This document shows positions 32,101 through 43,635 of a DNA stretch of 64,000 nucleotides, one piece after another (within the stretch, counting starts at the first letter, position 1; the number at the start of each line of letters is the position of its first letter). The position numbers and the translations under genes are program-made. The stretch lies in assembly GCA_036346205.1 (NCBI GenBank), contig JARFJB010001965.1:3891001-3955000 (forward strand), written 5' to 3'. This stretch comes from Vesta saturnalis. Lineage: Eukaryota > Arthropoda > Insecta > Coleoptera > Lampyridae. Below the pieces are notes generated by a model, which was not told the origin of the DNA, did not search any database, and saw only the letters and a list, made by a program, of their open reading frames with translations.

Positions 32101-32314
32101 ATAGACAGTGCGTTGGATTATATCCCAATTAATTTTGGCCGTTTAATTAAACTTAAGCACAGACACTTCCATTACCATAATTTTGGAAGAGGTTATCTCT
32201 TATCAAATTAGATTCTAAATATTGCCGCAAGATGTCGTAAATGTTACATTATTAAATGTATATAAGTATGCGATTAAATTAATTTAAATGTAGAAATAAG
32301 CATGTACATATATA
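29111..32314. other. no gene seen
   Basis: About 3.2 kb of AT-rich DNA. The small open frames (29435-29665 plus; 29919-30119, 30101-30283 and 31797-32030 minus) are rich in Leu, Ile and Phe as expected from AT-rich noise and match no family. Host intergenic or intronic sequence is likely. Confidence 0.4.
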
Positions 32315-33105
32315 TACAGTGTGTCCCAAGAAGTTTTATACAAATGGAGAAAAAGGTTATCTTACATTTCACAAAAAAATATTATTCTTGATAAAAATCT
32401 CTGCATGACTATGATCTATAATCAGGTACAACATTTTTAAAACATTGGCTGGAATACAGAGAAAATAAAAATAATAATTTGGAGGGAGAGCAAAATACGA
32501 TGAAACGGTAGTGGAGAGCAGAATACGTTCAAACTGTAGTGGAGAGCAAAATGTTAATTGAAATTGTGATTAAGTAGTAAAAAATTATGCCACAAAATCT
32601 AGGTTAAGTTCGTTAATGACCAAAATCCAACCAGTGGTGGGGCATTTTAGGGGATTAGAAAATTAAAAAAATTCAATGCTTCAAGTTTTAAAAAGTTAAT
32701 AATTAAAGAACAAACTAATACGTTTTTTTTATATAATTTCAAAATAAAAAAATATATAATAACCAGTGGCGCACCGTTTTTAGGGGACAAAAATTTATTA
32801 ACCGATTGTTTTGAAAATCGGGTATTGGGAGTTATTAAGACCGCTAAGTTAAATCATTTGTCAAAATTAAAAATTTCAAAATGGTGGATCAAACATGGGG
32901 GATTATAGTGTTTATTTAATTTATCAACCGATTTTTTTTAAAGTCGGGTATTGGGGGTTTTTAAGATCGCTAAGGATGTTTTAAAAATTTTTTACCTGAT
33001 TATGGATCTACAAGCCATGCAGAGATTTTTATCAAGAATATATTTTTTTGTGAAATGTAAGATATACTTTTTCTCCATTTGTATAAAACTTCTTGGGACA
33101 CTATA
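32315..33105. mobile_element. MITE with ~125-bp inverted repeats (element A)
   Basis: The left end reads TACAGTGTGTCCCAAGAAG from 32315; the right end in reverse complement reads TATAGTGTCCCAAGAAG ending at about 33105. Arms match for roughly 125 bases, including TTTTATACAAATGGAGAAAA and AAAATCTCTGCATG. It is non-coding. Inside is a direct repeat 129 bases apart: AACCGATTGTTTTGAAAATC at about 32798 and AACCGATTTTTTTTAAAGTC at about 32927, both continuing GGGTATTGGG. It shares its right TA border with element B. Confidence 0.8.
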
Positions 33106-33863
33106 TACAGAGTGAATCTTATCTAATCCGCCAAAATTAAAGGAGTACTAGAACTCATCATTATAAGCAAAAAAGTTCATATGTACATGGGTCTGGAAAT
33201 GCTTCGTTTCCGAGATACAGGGTGTCAAAGTTGAAAAAAAAAATCGCGTTTTCTTCAATATCTTTCGACTGTTTCGAAATAATTTCATGAAATTTCGTAT
33301 ACGATGGTTTTTTGAAATGAAATATTCAAATTTGTGGTCCATTTAGTTGTGGTCTCTAGAGGGCGCCAGCGGCAACCATTTCGACCCCTTTAAATCGTTG
33401 CAATTTTTTTGTGCTACACTGTATACCATTTTGGACTAGAAAAATCGATTCTCCTATCTTTTCTGCTAAAAAAAGGTATATTTTAGTGATGTCGCTAGGA
33501 GCAACCGTTTCTGAGAAAAACACATTTAAAACTCACAATGTTTATTTATTTAAAACTTGTAAGGAGCACTAAAATATCCAATATTAAAAAAACAAGAAAA
33601 GAAATTAATATTAAAAGTAAACATGTTCTTTTGATAACAACTGTTCAAACAACTGTCCCAAAAAAAACCTCGTATACGAAATTTCATGAAATTATTTCGA
33701 AACAGTCAAAAAATATTGAATAAATCGCGATTTCTTTTTGCAACTTTGACACCCTGTATCTCGGAAACGAAGCATTTCCGGACCCATGTACATATGAACT
33801 TTTTTGCTTATAATGATGAGTTCTAGTGCTCCTTTAATTTTGGCGGATTAGATAAGATTCACC

Positions 33864-33868
<5 letters not shown>
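33104..33868. mobile_element. MITE with ~190-bp inverted repeats (element B)
   Basis: The left end begins TATACAGAGTGAATCTTATC; the right end in reverse complement begins TATACAGGGTGAATCTTATC. Arms match closely for about 190 bases (33104-33300, 33675-33868), including ATACAGGGTGTCAAAGTTG and TTTCATGAAATTTCGTATAC. It is non-coding. The right end runs directly into a TA microsatellite. Confidence 0.85.

Positions 33869-33922
<54 letters not shown>
33867..33922. repeat. (TA)n microsatellite between two transposons
   Basis: About 28 TA units; it separates the right end of element B from the left end of element C. Confidence 0.95.
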
Positions 33923-33925
<3 letters not shown>

Positions 33926-35236
33926 GGTGTTCCAGAAATGTGTGGCTATATTAACTTACATTTTTAAACGGAACGTATTTTACTACAAATTTGAATTCCC
34001 ACGTTCAAGAGCTTCAAACATACATGGCCTTACTAGTTTATACAGGGTATTTTATAAGATATGGCCAATAGTGTACAAAAATTATCCCTAATTTGTCACC
34101 CCGGCAGTCACTAAATCTAGTAATGTGTGAAGATTTTTTCATTTGGTCAATATATTGTAAGGTTATTAGGTTTTTCGAAAATAGGTTAGATTGGTATTCG
34201 TATCTCTTGTAATACAAATGGAGAAAAAGTAAAAATATTAAAAGTATTAAATAATATCTCAACATTTTTCAATGGAACACCCTGTATATTGTATCGTCAT
34301 TTGTTAGCGATTGCACTAATCTTTCAAATGATATAGGGTTTGTATGGTCAATTTCATTAAGCAGAATGGGAATGATATTAAAACTGTAAAAAAAACAACC
34401 CAATCATACATTTGAAAATAAAACGCTTTGTATAGCTATTTTCTAACAAGATTATTTATGTATGTTTTTTTCATTTTAACAAATGTTCCAAATGCCTACC
34501 GTTTACTTCTAAGCACTTGTTTGTTCTTTTAATTGGAGAATTTGCAATTTATACGGATGAAACATTTTTTTATGATTATTATGTAATAATCATTTCAGTA
34601 GATTCTTACATCAATTTCGATTCTTGATAATAGTTAATTCATTTAAAACAAAATGAATTTTACAAAAGAAGAAAATGTGGACATGATATTTGTATTAGGT
34701 GAATGCCAACGAATTAGCCTGCTTGCGTCAAGATTCCATCGTACGCAATATCCAGATCGAAGGCATCCAACTGAAAAGGCATTTATAAAACTTTCTGAAA
34801 GATTTGTAACTTCTGGAAATGTTTCGTATGGTAAACATAATGTTCCAAATAGAGATGACTGAAGATAACGAATTTCTGATAATGCAATCTGTGATACCAG
34901 ATCCACATAAAAGTGTCGTACATAGCTACAAGAAGTGTAAGTTTCATTCATATAAAGTAAAATGCACCAAGAATTGCTTAATATAGATTATGTAAAAAGA
35001 AAAGAATGTTGTAGTTGGTTTTGAAATTAGTAATAAAATATCCGTATAAATTGTAAATTCCCAATTAAAAGAACAAACAAGTGCTTAGAAGTAAACGGAA
35101 TGCATTTTGAACATTTGTTAAAATGAAAAAAAAACATAAATAAAATTATATTGAAATTGACCATACAACCCTATATCGTTTGAAAGATTAGTGCAATCGC
35201 TAACAAATGACGAAACAATATACAGGGTGTTCCATT
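33921..35236. mobile_element. deleted mariner-superfamily transposon (element C)
   Basis: Begins TACAGGGTGTTCCAGAAATG at 33921. The clearest inverted repeats are 34270-34560 and 35047-35236: ATGGAACACCCTGTATATTG and, at the far end, CAATATACAGGGTGTTCCAT. They also share TCTAAGCACTTGTTTGTTC. The right arm lacks roughly 100 bases present in the left arm. Between the arms is only the N-terminal part of a transposase (34653-34862), so this is an internally deleted copy. The part from 33921 to 34269 may be a separate, older element end. Confidence 0.75.
34653..34862 (+). pseudogene. DUF4817 transposase N-terminal domain
   Basis: ATG 34653 opens MNFTKEENVDMIFVLGECQR, followed by ASRFHRTQYPDRRHPTEKAF and KLSERFVTSGNV, a clean DUF4817 helix-turn-helix domain (about 55 residues) that in relatives recognises the transposon ends. 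The frame closes with TGA 34862, and no catalytic DDE part follows before the right inverted repeat. It is close in sequence and length to the domain at 16996-17199 but clearly a different subfamily. If expressed, such a stub could bind ends without cutting; that is speculation. Confidence 0.8.
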
Positions 35237-35241
35237 TTATA

Positions 35242-35782
35242 ACACAATTTATAAACCTAAAAGATAAGTAATTTTTTATCATTAAGATTAAAGCTATGGG
35301 CTCATCATTGTTATACTATGATGTGGCTTAAAAATTTTTAACATTGTATAAATTATTGATTTTGTTTTTAGAACAAGTAAATTCGGATTTGATCACAAAT
35401 TTTGTGGAATTTATCTTGAAATACACAATTTATAAACCTAAAAGATAAGTAATTCTTACAATTAAAGCTTTGGACTGATCCTTGCTATACTATGGTTTGG
35501 CTTAAAAATTTCTAACATTGTATAAATTACTGATTTTGTTTTTAAAACAAGTAAATTCGGAGTTGATCACAAATTTTGCAGAATTTATCTTGAAATAAAC
35601 AATTTATAAAGCTAAAAGATAAGTAATTTTTTTTATTATTACAATTGAAGCTTTGGACTGATATTTGTCATACTATGATTTTGCTTAAAAATTTCTAACG
35701 TTGTATAAATTATTGATTTTGTTTTCAGAACAAGTAAATTCGGATTTAATCACAAATTTTTTGGAATTTATAAATACACAAT
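35242..35782. repeat. ~180-bp satellite, three copies (first block)
   Basis: Units start at 35242, 35423 and 35597 (lengths 181, 174, 179) with AACAATTTATAAACCTAAAA-like text and contain TATGATTTGGCTTAAAAATT and TAAATTCGGATTTGATCACA. A fourth unit starts at 35776 and breaks off within about 15 bases. Confidence 0.9.
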
Positions 35783-37853
35783 TTGATAAAAATTGTTAAG
35801 GATTTAAACAAATTAAATATTGTTTGAAACATCATGCTTAGTTAAGCAAGATTCAATATTAATTATAAATAATAATTATAAGTAATTAATAAATAAATAA
35901 ATAATTTTAATAATACAAATAATTTTTGCACACTTTATATCTGACGCTACTTCTCACAGAAGATTAAAAAATTCATTATAAAATTAATTACGAAAAATTA
36001 ATATTATATTCGATTTTGACGGGGTAAAGACATACTTCATTTATATTAGGGTATCTAAGTTTTATAAAAGTTATTAAATTGGGAAGTCATATTAGATTTA
36101 GCAAAATATCCAGACATTTGTGTTATTTGCCGCGTTAAATGGAAACATAAGCAAACATATCTAACCAAGACCATCTAAAGGGTGCTGTATATGATTTTTT
36201 ACGGGAGAATTGAATGTATTGATTCGATGGATGGACGACATATAAAACAAATTTGTAACCATTTTACTTATGTAATTTGAAATTGTATAAAATTTGAAGT
36301 TTTAAAAGTTAAAGTTTTTCGTCGGCAGTCATTAAACAAGCTGGGTTAAATCTATTAGTGATTATATATTTGATTTAAAATTCGTCTAATTACGAGAAAT
36401 AAATATTATGTTGTGCATTTAAGTTCAACAAGTAAATGTTAACAAAGATGCGTGCTAAACTCATTGTCCTTTAAAGTAACTAACATAATAATTTATAAAT
36501 TATTTAAAAATTTCAGTAAATGGTGAATTAGTATGGTTCACAATTTATTGGTTACAGCTGTAAGTTCACAAGATTTGCTAAATTATAGGCAAGCATATAA
36601 CTTAAATAGTAAGATGAATATTAAACGCTTTAAGTAAATGCATGTTGAATTGGGACAGTACTACGAAATAAATAGTGGAGTTACTAAAGCTTTCCTGGAC
36701 CTGTAAGCAAAGATAGTTGTTCAATGGTTCGTGTAAAAAAGCAGTTATGTGCCTGAAACGGAAAAAGACTGATTTTTGAAACAATCAATCAAAGTTCAAA
36801 GGGATTGGAACATTGTTATACCATACCTACCTGAGAGTGAGAGGTAAAGTAGCACTTTAAGTCTTAACTTTTAAGAAGTTACAACTTGGCTCCGATAGTG
36901 GATCTTGTATCATTACAATTTAGTGCTCATCGTATGGGGGCGCAGATGGCCAGTGAGTCCGTTTTTTTTGCTCATAGAGATTTGTTGTACATCTAAAGGG
37001 TCCCGGGTACTGTACGGTACTTAAGAATAGAACCGAAAAACGTGCTCTAAAGACAGCGAAGAATTTGGCTACACGTATGATACACCAACTGTGCTATTGG
37101 AACGGCAACATATGCGTCATTGCGGTAGCTAAGTACGACACGATTGACCGTGCAGTAGAATTAACACAATGCAGTGGATAAACCAAACAGAGATAAAGTA
37201 ATTCAGACAAAAGTGATCCAGTCACACAACAAGTATATGGAAGGAGTCGACCAACCTGATTAGATTATAGGAAAAACGCCAGGATTTGATACAAGGCCAT
37301 ACATGACTCCCGATTTTGAGTTGTCTCAAACTTAATGAGTTATTACTGTACCATACTTTTAACTTCTAAGTACATGTACAAAATGTGACCGTAAAAACCA
37401 ACTAACTCAGCATCACGAAAAACAAAGAAGATGTCAAAGAAGGGTTTATAAAAGTAAGTTGTGTGAAGTGTGATGTTACGTTGTGTATGTCCTGTCTTCT
37501 ACATTGTGCGCAATAATTGTTTTTTTATTGCAATAATAACTTTATTTTGTTATAAGGGCATTCTGTATTTATAGAAACTTATTCTCCTGTAAAAATGAAA
37601 ATACTGTCATATATCGTGTGCTCAGTGTCGTATGTATAGGGTAGCTTTTATGTTAAAAAATAACAGAATATTTTTTTAAGAGCGTTCAGGGTCTGGTTGT
37701 GGGGGCTCCTGCATTTTGTGGGAGGGTGTGCATTCCGTGCTCCATGCTATGGCATGCTGGACGAGCCATTCCGCCTATAGTCAACACTTCGATATATGAG
37801 GCGGGAACACAAGGCGTATAAATGCTCATACCCTTATACACAAATACACAAAT
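35783..37853. other. segment between satellite blocks; no gene seen
   Basis: 2.07 kb of non-satellite DNA flanked on both sides by the same satellite, as if inserted into it or left over from a duplication. I found no inverted repeats at its edges and no coding motif. 36830-37450 and 37680-37830 are somewhat less AT-rich. Confidence 0.4.
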
Positions 37854-38170
37854 ACACAATATATAAACTTAAAAGATAAGTAATTTGTTATTATTAAAAT
37901 TAAAACTTTGGGATGGTCTTTGTTATACTATAATTTGGCTTAAAAATTTCTAACACTGTATAAATGATTGATTTTGTTTTTAGAACAAGTAAATTCAGAT
38001 TTGATCACAAATTTTGTGGAATTTATCTTGAAATACGCAATTTATAAACCTAAAAGATACGTAATTTTTTTATTATTACAATTAAAGCTTTGGGCTGATT
38101 TTTGTTATACTATGATTTGGCTTAAACATTTCTAACATTGTATAAATTATTGATTTTGTTTTTAGAACAA
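37854..38170. repeat. ~180-bp satellite, second block
   Basis: One full unit (37854-38034, 181 bases) and one truncated unit (38035-38170) of the satellite found at 35242. The array ends abruptly inside TTTTAGAACAAG, where unrelated sequence starts. It is preceded by a short ACACAAAT repeat. Confidence 0.9.
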
Positions 38171-38539
38171 GGTCCCAGGTTCATGTAAGTGTAGCTGGAA
38201 CAGTGAATAAATAACACGAAAGAAAGAAAGCATCTCGATAGTATACGTATACCAGAATGTGAACAATTTGTATCGAAGTGAAGGATAAATAACCGATAAT
38301 TGAAAGAAAGTTTATGATAATCTCATACATTGGTTTAGTCCCTCCCCCAGCCTTCTGCATTCTGCTACATTGAGAAAATTCAAAATACAATTTTAAGCAA
38401 AACTTACAGACATTAACTAGTAACCAATAGGGTAAGTACCAGTACTTCCAACTCGAGGCTATATTAAATTATCTTACAGATGATTTTCCTCATTGTCTAA
38501 AGAAATTTTTCCAGATGACATATAAGTTCAGCTGTGGTA
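38171..38539. other. no gene seen
   Basis: AT-rich spacer; no coding motif. Confidence 0.3.
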
Positions 38540-38750
38540 CAAGAAAGGAAGTATCAATAATGTTGTTAATTACAGGCCTATATCCATATTGCCCCAGCTT
38601 TTTTGTAAGGTTTAGAAGACAATAATTTCTAAAGGAATTATTCAGTTCGAAATTTTTCTCAACTAATATGGTTTTCGGTCTGGCAAGTGAATAACGAATG
38701 TTATTAACTCATTTATAAATAAAACTTTAGATTATTTGTCACGTGTAGAT
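38540..38750 (+). pseudogene. non-LTR reverse transcriptase fragment
   Basis: A single plus-strand frame with three stops reads GSINNVVNYRPISILPQLFC, then TIISKGIIQFEIFLN and YGFRSGK, ITNVINSFINKTLDYL. These are the N-terminal RT blocks of Jockey/CR1-type LINEs (NNYRPISLLPxxxKxxE, then QxGFRxGxST). The rest of the RT, including YADD, is not found downstream; the frame at 38736-39011 does not continue it. Confidence 0.7.
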
Positions 38751-40694
38751 GAAATTTGGGTACTTAAAGTTAAATTTCGATTTCAGAACGATACTGTGAA
38801 AAAGATCATTTTTAGCTTCAGTGATGGGAAGAGAATTTGTTTATGGTTTATCTTAACGTTGAAGTTTTGTAAACGTCGGCGAGGCATGCTTTCGCTTGTT
38901 ATAATTATTGCTAAATCTATTTCATGCACAAGATTGGTAGTGAGATTCCCTTTAGTTTATTTAGAGTTAAGAGTATGTATGAAGCAGTGTTCTCAAGTCC
39001 TATTTAATTAAAAGAATATCGAGTTACGTTTTTTGAAGTCGCGGTTTTGTCAGGAGTGACGACACCATGTCGGAAACACATTCTCATCGGTTATGAAGTT
39101 TCAGCTCATCAATATGTATTTTGTGATTGGTTTTTTTGGCTTCCTCAGAGAGTCGATATTGAGAACTCACAGTGTAAAGATGTAGTTAACAGTAACGAGA
39201 AAGGTCATGGATAACCGTGTATTGATCGTGCGTTATGATGGTGTTATCGTCCTGTTGGTTAAAGTGGAGGCTAAATAACTTGCGTATTTATCGTTATGGA
39301 ATCGTTACAAGTGGTATTGCGGAGTTTTCTTTTTTACTTACCAAGCAAGGACCGTCGCGGTGAGGTTAGCAAGCTCAATTGTTGTATTTGATTATTGTTA
39401 GTATTTTATCGTTATGCCCTAAATTAGGTTAACGTAAAGGAAGAATTGAGTCAATGAGAGACATTCCGTTTAGTGTAAGTTAATATTTTGAAACTTCAAA
39501 TATTGCTATACATTATGCATTGAGTATAAAACTGAACAATTTAAATTATTATGAAGTGTTGCTTGCTCTTGACGACATAATCGATAGTGACTACCTGAAA
39601 TTTGGATTCATATACGTGCTAGGATTTTTTTTTAATTTGTGACCAATTAAATGTACTACTTAAAATTAAAAAAAGTGTTAATAAAAGTGCAAGTAAGCGT
39701 TATTTGGACTGGTTGTAGAATTTAGTCAACGAAGTAACCATTGAACTTGTTCACTATCAGTTTGTTTTGCTTACCCCATTAATCCGGTGGCGCTTTAGCG
39801 GCATATACTTCGAAATTTTGACGTTTTTCTGAACATCAATGAGTACCTGAATAAGTTTGTTTGTAGTAAGAATCCCGCCCTTACCAAGAGGTACTCTGGA
39901 GTAATGCCTTTTATATGAGTGCGTGCATATTTCGTCCGTAACAATTTTCGCTGCGCTTTTGTTTTAATAAAAATAATAAATGAGCATCATTTTAGAACGC
40001 ATAAAAAATATGTTAGTAAGTGTCATTCATATTAACTAAAGCTTTATTATCTAAATATCTCTAACAGATTATAAGTAATTAATCATCAAAATGGAAAAAG
40101 TAAAACTTACGGAAAACTTCAGCTGACAGCTAATATCATCGCTGGAAGCACGCACAAAGCAGGTAGAAAAAACTTATTAAAGAAAACAATGTAGTAAATG
40201 TACTTCAATTAATTAAAAAGATAAATTGTATACATGAAAGAATATCCATTCATATTTATTTTAAAAAATTTTAATGCCACAAGTGAATCTTTTCTTAAAA
40301 TTTATATATTGGTGTATTTTATTTTTCTATCGCCGCCGTCTAGATTTACTGCATAGAAAACTTTTATTTTCAATTTGAATTGAAAATTAATAATTCGAAA
40401 GAAACTTATTCCAGACCAATTGTAGGAACATATCGTTAGTTTGCTATTCAATTACATACCAGCTCAACAGACTTAAACACACTTGAATTTGGATATTATT
40501 GAAAATATGATTAGGTGTTTTTCAGTTTGAAATCGCTATTGTTAAACTTTTAATGGCCATTAATAGCTAAAAACTTTTGTATGTGAATAATGGAAAGATT
40601 TCTTCGCAAGCCACTGCATTGCTATAATAAATTTTTTTAAACCTCAAACTTAATTGCTAAAAAAACATTCTACAGGTGCAACATTCCTGCGTTT

Positions 40695-40696
<2 letters not shown>
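38751..40696. other. no gene seen
   Basis: About 1.9 kb without coding motifs. The open frame 38736-39011 overlaps the RT fragment's end and is probably chance. Confidence 0.35.

Positions 40697-40740
<44 letters not shown>
40697..40740. repeat. (TA)n microsatellite
   Basis: About 22 uninterrupted TA units. Confidence 0.95.
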
Positions 40741-40746
<6 letters not shown>

Positions 40747-41085
40747 CGTACATACATACTGTAACTTGTAAATAAAGATGATACATTAGAAGTAATTAAA
40801 TAAGACATAATTCCACCACAAGTTTAGTTAAAACGTAAAAAAAATAATGAAAAAAAGGTAAGTTACTCGTTTCGGAAAATGCCCGATATGTAAAAAAATG
40901 TGGCGCTCGAGACTATCTAAAAGCTGTTCTTACACTTACACATTGTAAAATGGTTTATGGATGCGTTTAAAAAGTCGTAAGTATACTAGTATCTTAAGGA
41001 AACTTTATGCAAGAAAAGCTGGCACCTTCTCTAACATATAAAAACAAAAAATTGTAGTTTCTTAATTTTGATCTAATTAAAGACT
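40741..41085. other. no gene seen
   Basis: AT-rich spacer between two simple repeats. Confidence 0.4.
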
Positions 41086-41116
41086 AATTTATTTATTTAT
41101 TTATTTATTTATTTAT
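41086..41116. repeat. (TTTA)n microsatellite
   Basis: About seven TTTA units. Confidence 0.9.
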
Positions 41117-41339
41117 ACACCAATTTCGTCGGAAAAAAGGTCGAAACGCATTAGCTGGATGTCCAAGGAGTGAAGTTGACCACATACATTTGACTAAGAG
41201 CTGTCAAAATCATTACATGTGCACTAATTCGGGTTTCAAAAATAGAGTGTCAACATTATTGCATTTTTCTGATCAAATCTAATATTACTTCAATATTATG
41301 TTAGGGAATATTAACAGATTAATTAAAAACGAGTTTTTT

Positions 41340-42035
41340 GAACAGTATTAAGGGTTATTTTGGTATTAGGGGGTTGATATACATTTTTGGTTGATATTTA
41401 CATGATTATATCACTTTAATTGGACCAAAATTATGAAATACCAATTTTTAGTTTTTGACTTTTAATAATGAAGTTACTTTGAGGTTAAGGTAGTACCTCC
41501 ACTACAAAATTACATTTCCTGTGTATACTTTTGTTTTGCAAGTTTTTTTGTTACTGGTGGAAGTTAGTCTTTAAATAGACCACATTTAATGAACACTAAC
41601 TTTCAGTTTTTGTTTTAGTTTTTTAGTTTTGCCTTTCGGTTTCAGTTTTCTCAATGTTAAGCTAGAGCCTCTACTAAAAAAAAATATTTCCAGCCTGTAT
41701 CTTTGTGTTCCAAAATTTTGCTGGTGAAAATTAGTCTTTCATTAAACCAAAGTTATTGAACACTAATTCTTAGTTTTTGACTTGTACTAGTAAAGTTGCC
41801 ATGAAGTCAAGGAAGCATCCCCACTACAAAATTCCGTTTCCTGGGTACATTTTTGCGTTCCAAAATTTTTGTTTGGTGCCAAAATTAGTGTTTGACCTTA
41901 GACCAATATTATGAGACGTACATTCTTAATTTTTAACTACAAAGTTCCGTTTCCTGGTTACACTTTAGCGTTTTAAAATTTTTTGGAGCTGGACAGAAAT
42001 TAGTATTTAATTGGACGAAAATTATGAAACAAAGT
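41340..42035. repeat. degenerate tandem array, period 114-160 bp
   Basis: Units are anchored by CTACAAAATTCCGTTTCCTG-like text at about 41512, 41671, 41823 and 41936. Each is followed by a T-rich AAAATTTTT block, AAATTAGT, a block resembling GACCAAAATTATGAAAC and TTAGTTTTTGACTT. Copies are diverged and of shrinking length; a partial copy precedes the first at about 41400. Confidence 0.65.
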
Positions 42036-42039
42036 TTTC

Positions 42040-42289
42040 TTTGTTTACGCGTTGTGGAGGTCCCAAATTTCTTAACACTTAGGTTTTAGGCGTAAATCAT
42101 GGATTTATATATATTGTAGAAACTTTATACTTTTCGACAGGAATTGCAGCTGTCGATGTCAGTAAAACGACAAATGTTTTATTAATAAATGCAAGCAGTC
42201 AAGTTAATAAGATAACGTTCTTTCGATATTTGCAACTACTTCAATATCAAATTGAAGATGCCTACGTCTTCAATAATTGAGAACATACA
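42040..42289. other. no clear gene
   Basis: Possibly older parts of the transposase hinted at in 42290-42350, but nothing readable. Confidence 0.25.
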
Positions 42290-42350
42290 ATATTTCAACA
42301 GGATTGTGTTCCAGCACATAATTCTGAATGGTTACCGAACATTTATTAGC
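42290..42350 (+). pseudogene. possible DDE transposase fragment
   Basis: One frame reads IFQQDCVPAHNSEWLPN, which resembles the second catalytic-Asp motif of Tc1/mariner-type transposases (FQQDxxPxHxx). I see no first or third motif nearby and no inverted repeats, so this is a tentative call. Confidence 0.3.
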
Positions 42351-42993
42351 AAGGGGGAAATAGCTAAAGTGATACAAACGGTACAATATAATGACCTGAG
42401 ATATCTCCACATTGGGTCCTCTTACTAGTTTTGGTATGAGGTTAAAAAAGTGTAGTTACGTAAATAAGATTATTGGTTCGTAGCGCAGTGTCACAAAAGC
42501 TTTTAATACGTTTGTCAACAAATAAAATTATTGGTCCGAAATGATGACCAACACCGTGAAATCAGAAAGTTTTAATTCTTTAATTAACGCTGGACGTAAG
42601 TGATGACCAACCCTATAAAACCACAAAATTTTGTTCTTGGTCATTAAGAGCATGCGTTTTATCAAAATGGCAAAATATCAAATCAAAATGTGATAGTGAA
42701 TTACTGGAACCTACTAACGACATGTGTATGATTAGTTCGACACAGAGTGATCTACGTATGAAGTTATTCATGGTCTACGTTTCTTTGTCATAACAGCACT
42801 TCAGGAAATTGTTTATTACGAGAAGGGGTCTGTTCATAAAATAATTTAAACAACGTTTAGCCCACATTCAAAGTATAACGTATATATTACAAACATTTTC
42901 AGCACTGTGAGATAATTTCCGAAAGAGTAAATAAAAACCACAGAATAGGTTCATTTTCCCAAAGAAATTGGCAAATTTCCAAAATGACCGATA
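42351..42993. other. no gene; faint local repeats
   Basis: Weak ~60-bp duplications (ATGATGACCAACACC / GTGATGACCAACCCT near 42541 and 42600). Nothing coding. Confidence 0.3.
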
Positions 42994-43635
42994 GTCCTAA
43001 CCACTGAACTGCACTTATACTGGAACGCGCATTGGCGGTCTCTGTCATAGAAAAGCCGCGAGGTGAGAGAGATAGCCCGCAATGATCACTTCTGCCCTTT
43101 TCGTAACGCTTTGCGCATGCGCTGCGCGAGATAACAGACAACGCCAAGCACGTCACTCCCAAACAAACTGACCAAAATGTAACTCAAATCGGCAATTATT
43201 ATTTACTTATTATTGATTTTAACTATACTGCTTATTGTATGTTGCATTTATACACCGACTTATCGAATTGTTGTCACGTTTGTTTTTCACGATTATATTT
43301 TTTATACATCTTTACAAATTGATTACGATAATGTAGAATGTATTATGCGAACACGTGTAACTACGTTTAATTTATAAAACGTACTATACATATTTTATGG
43401 TTAATAAAAACGAAGTTTAACGCATAACATTGAATATACCTTGAAGTAGGTAAAATGAGTTTCAATAGATATTTGTAAATGCCCATGTTATTAACAAATT
43501 ATCATTGAAGAATTTATCATTAAAGTATTCAAAACATATCAAAAAATCAAAAATGTCCCTTGCGGCCCCCTCTCACGGATCGGGCTGGCGGACGGGTTGC
43601 GCGTTCCAGTATAAGCACAGTTTAGTGGTCCTAAC
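42994..43635. mobile_element. hAT-like MITE with 8-bp target duplication
   Basis: The element proper is 43002-43627 (626 bases). The left terminal repeat begins CACTGAACTGCACTTATACT; the right, in reverse complement, begins CACTAAACTGTGCTTATACT. Both continue GGAACGCGC, about 29 bases with four mismatches. It is flanked on both sides by GTCCTAAC (42994-43001 and 43628-43635). An 8-bp target duplication and short CA-starting inverted repeats are typical of the hAT superfamily. Its ends are GC-rich and the middle AT-rich. The minus-strand frame at 42899-43162 crosses the left boundary and is not a gene. Confidence 0.8.

Noticed and set aside
29111..32314. Host exons among small AT-rich frames
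   Set aside because: No frame has a known motif, convincing splice sites or non-random composition.
35242..38170. CRISPR-like repeat array
   Set aside because: Units are about 180 bp, directly abutting without unique spacers; it is a satellite.
42899..43162. 87-codon minus-strand frame
   Set aside because: It crosses the boundary of the hAT-like MITE and its target duplication, so it cannot be an old gene.
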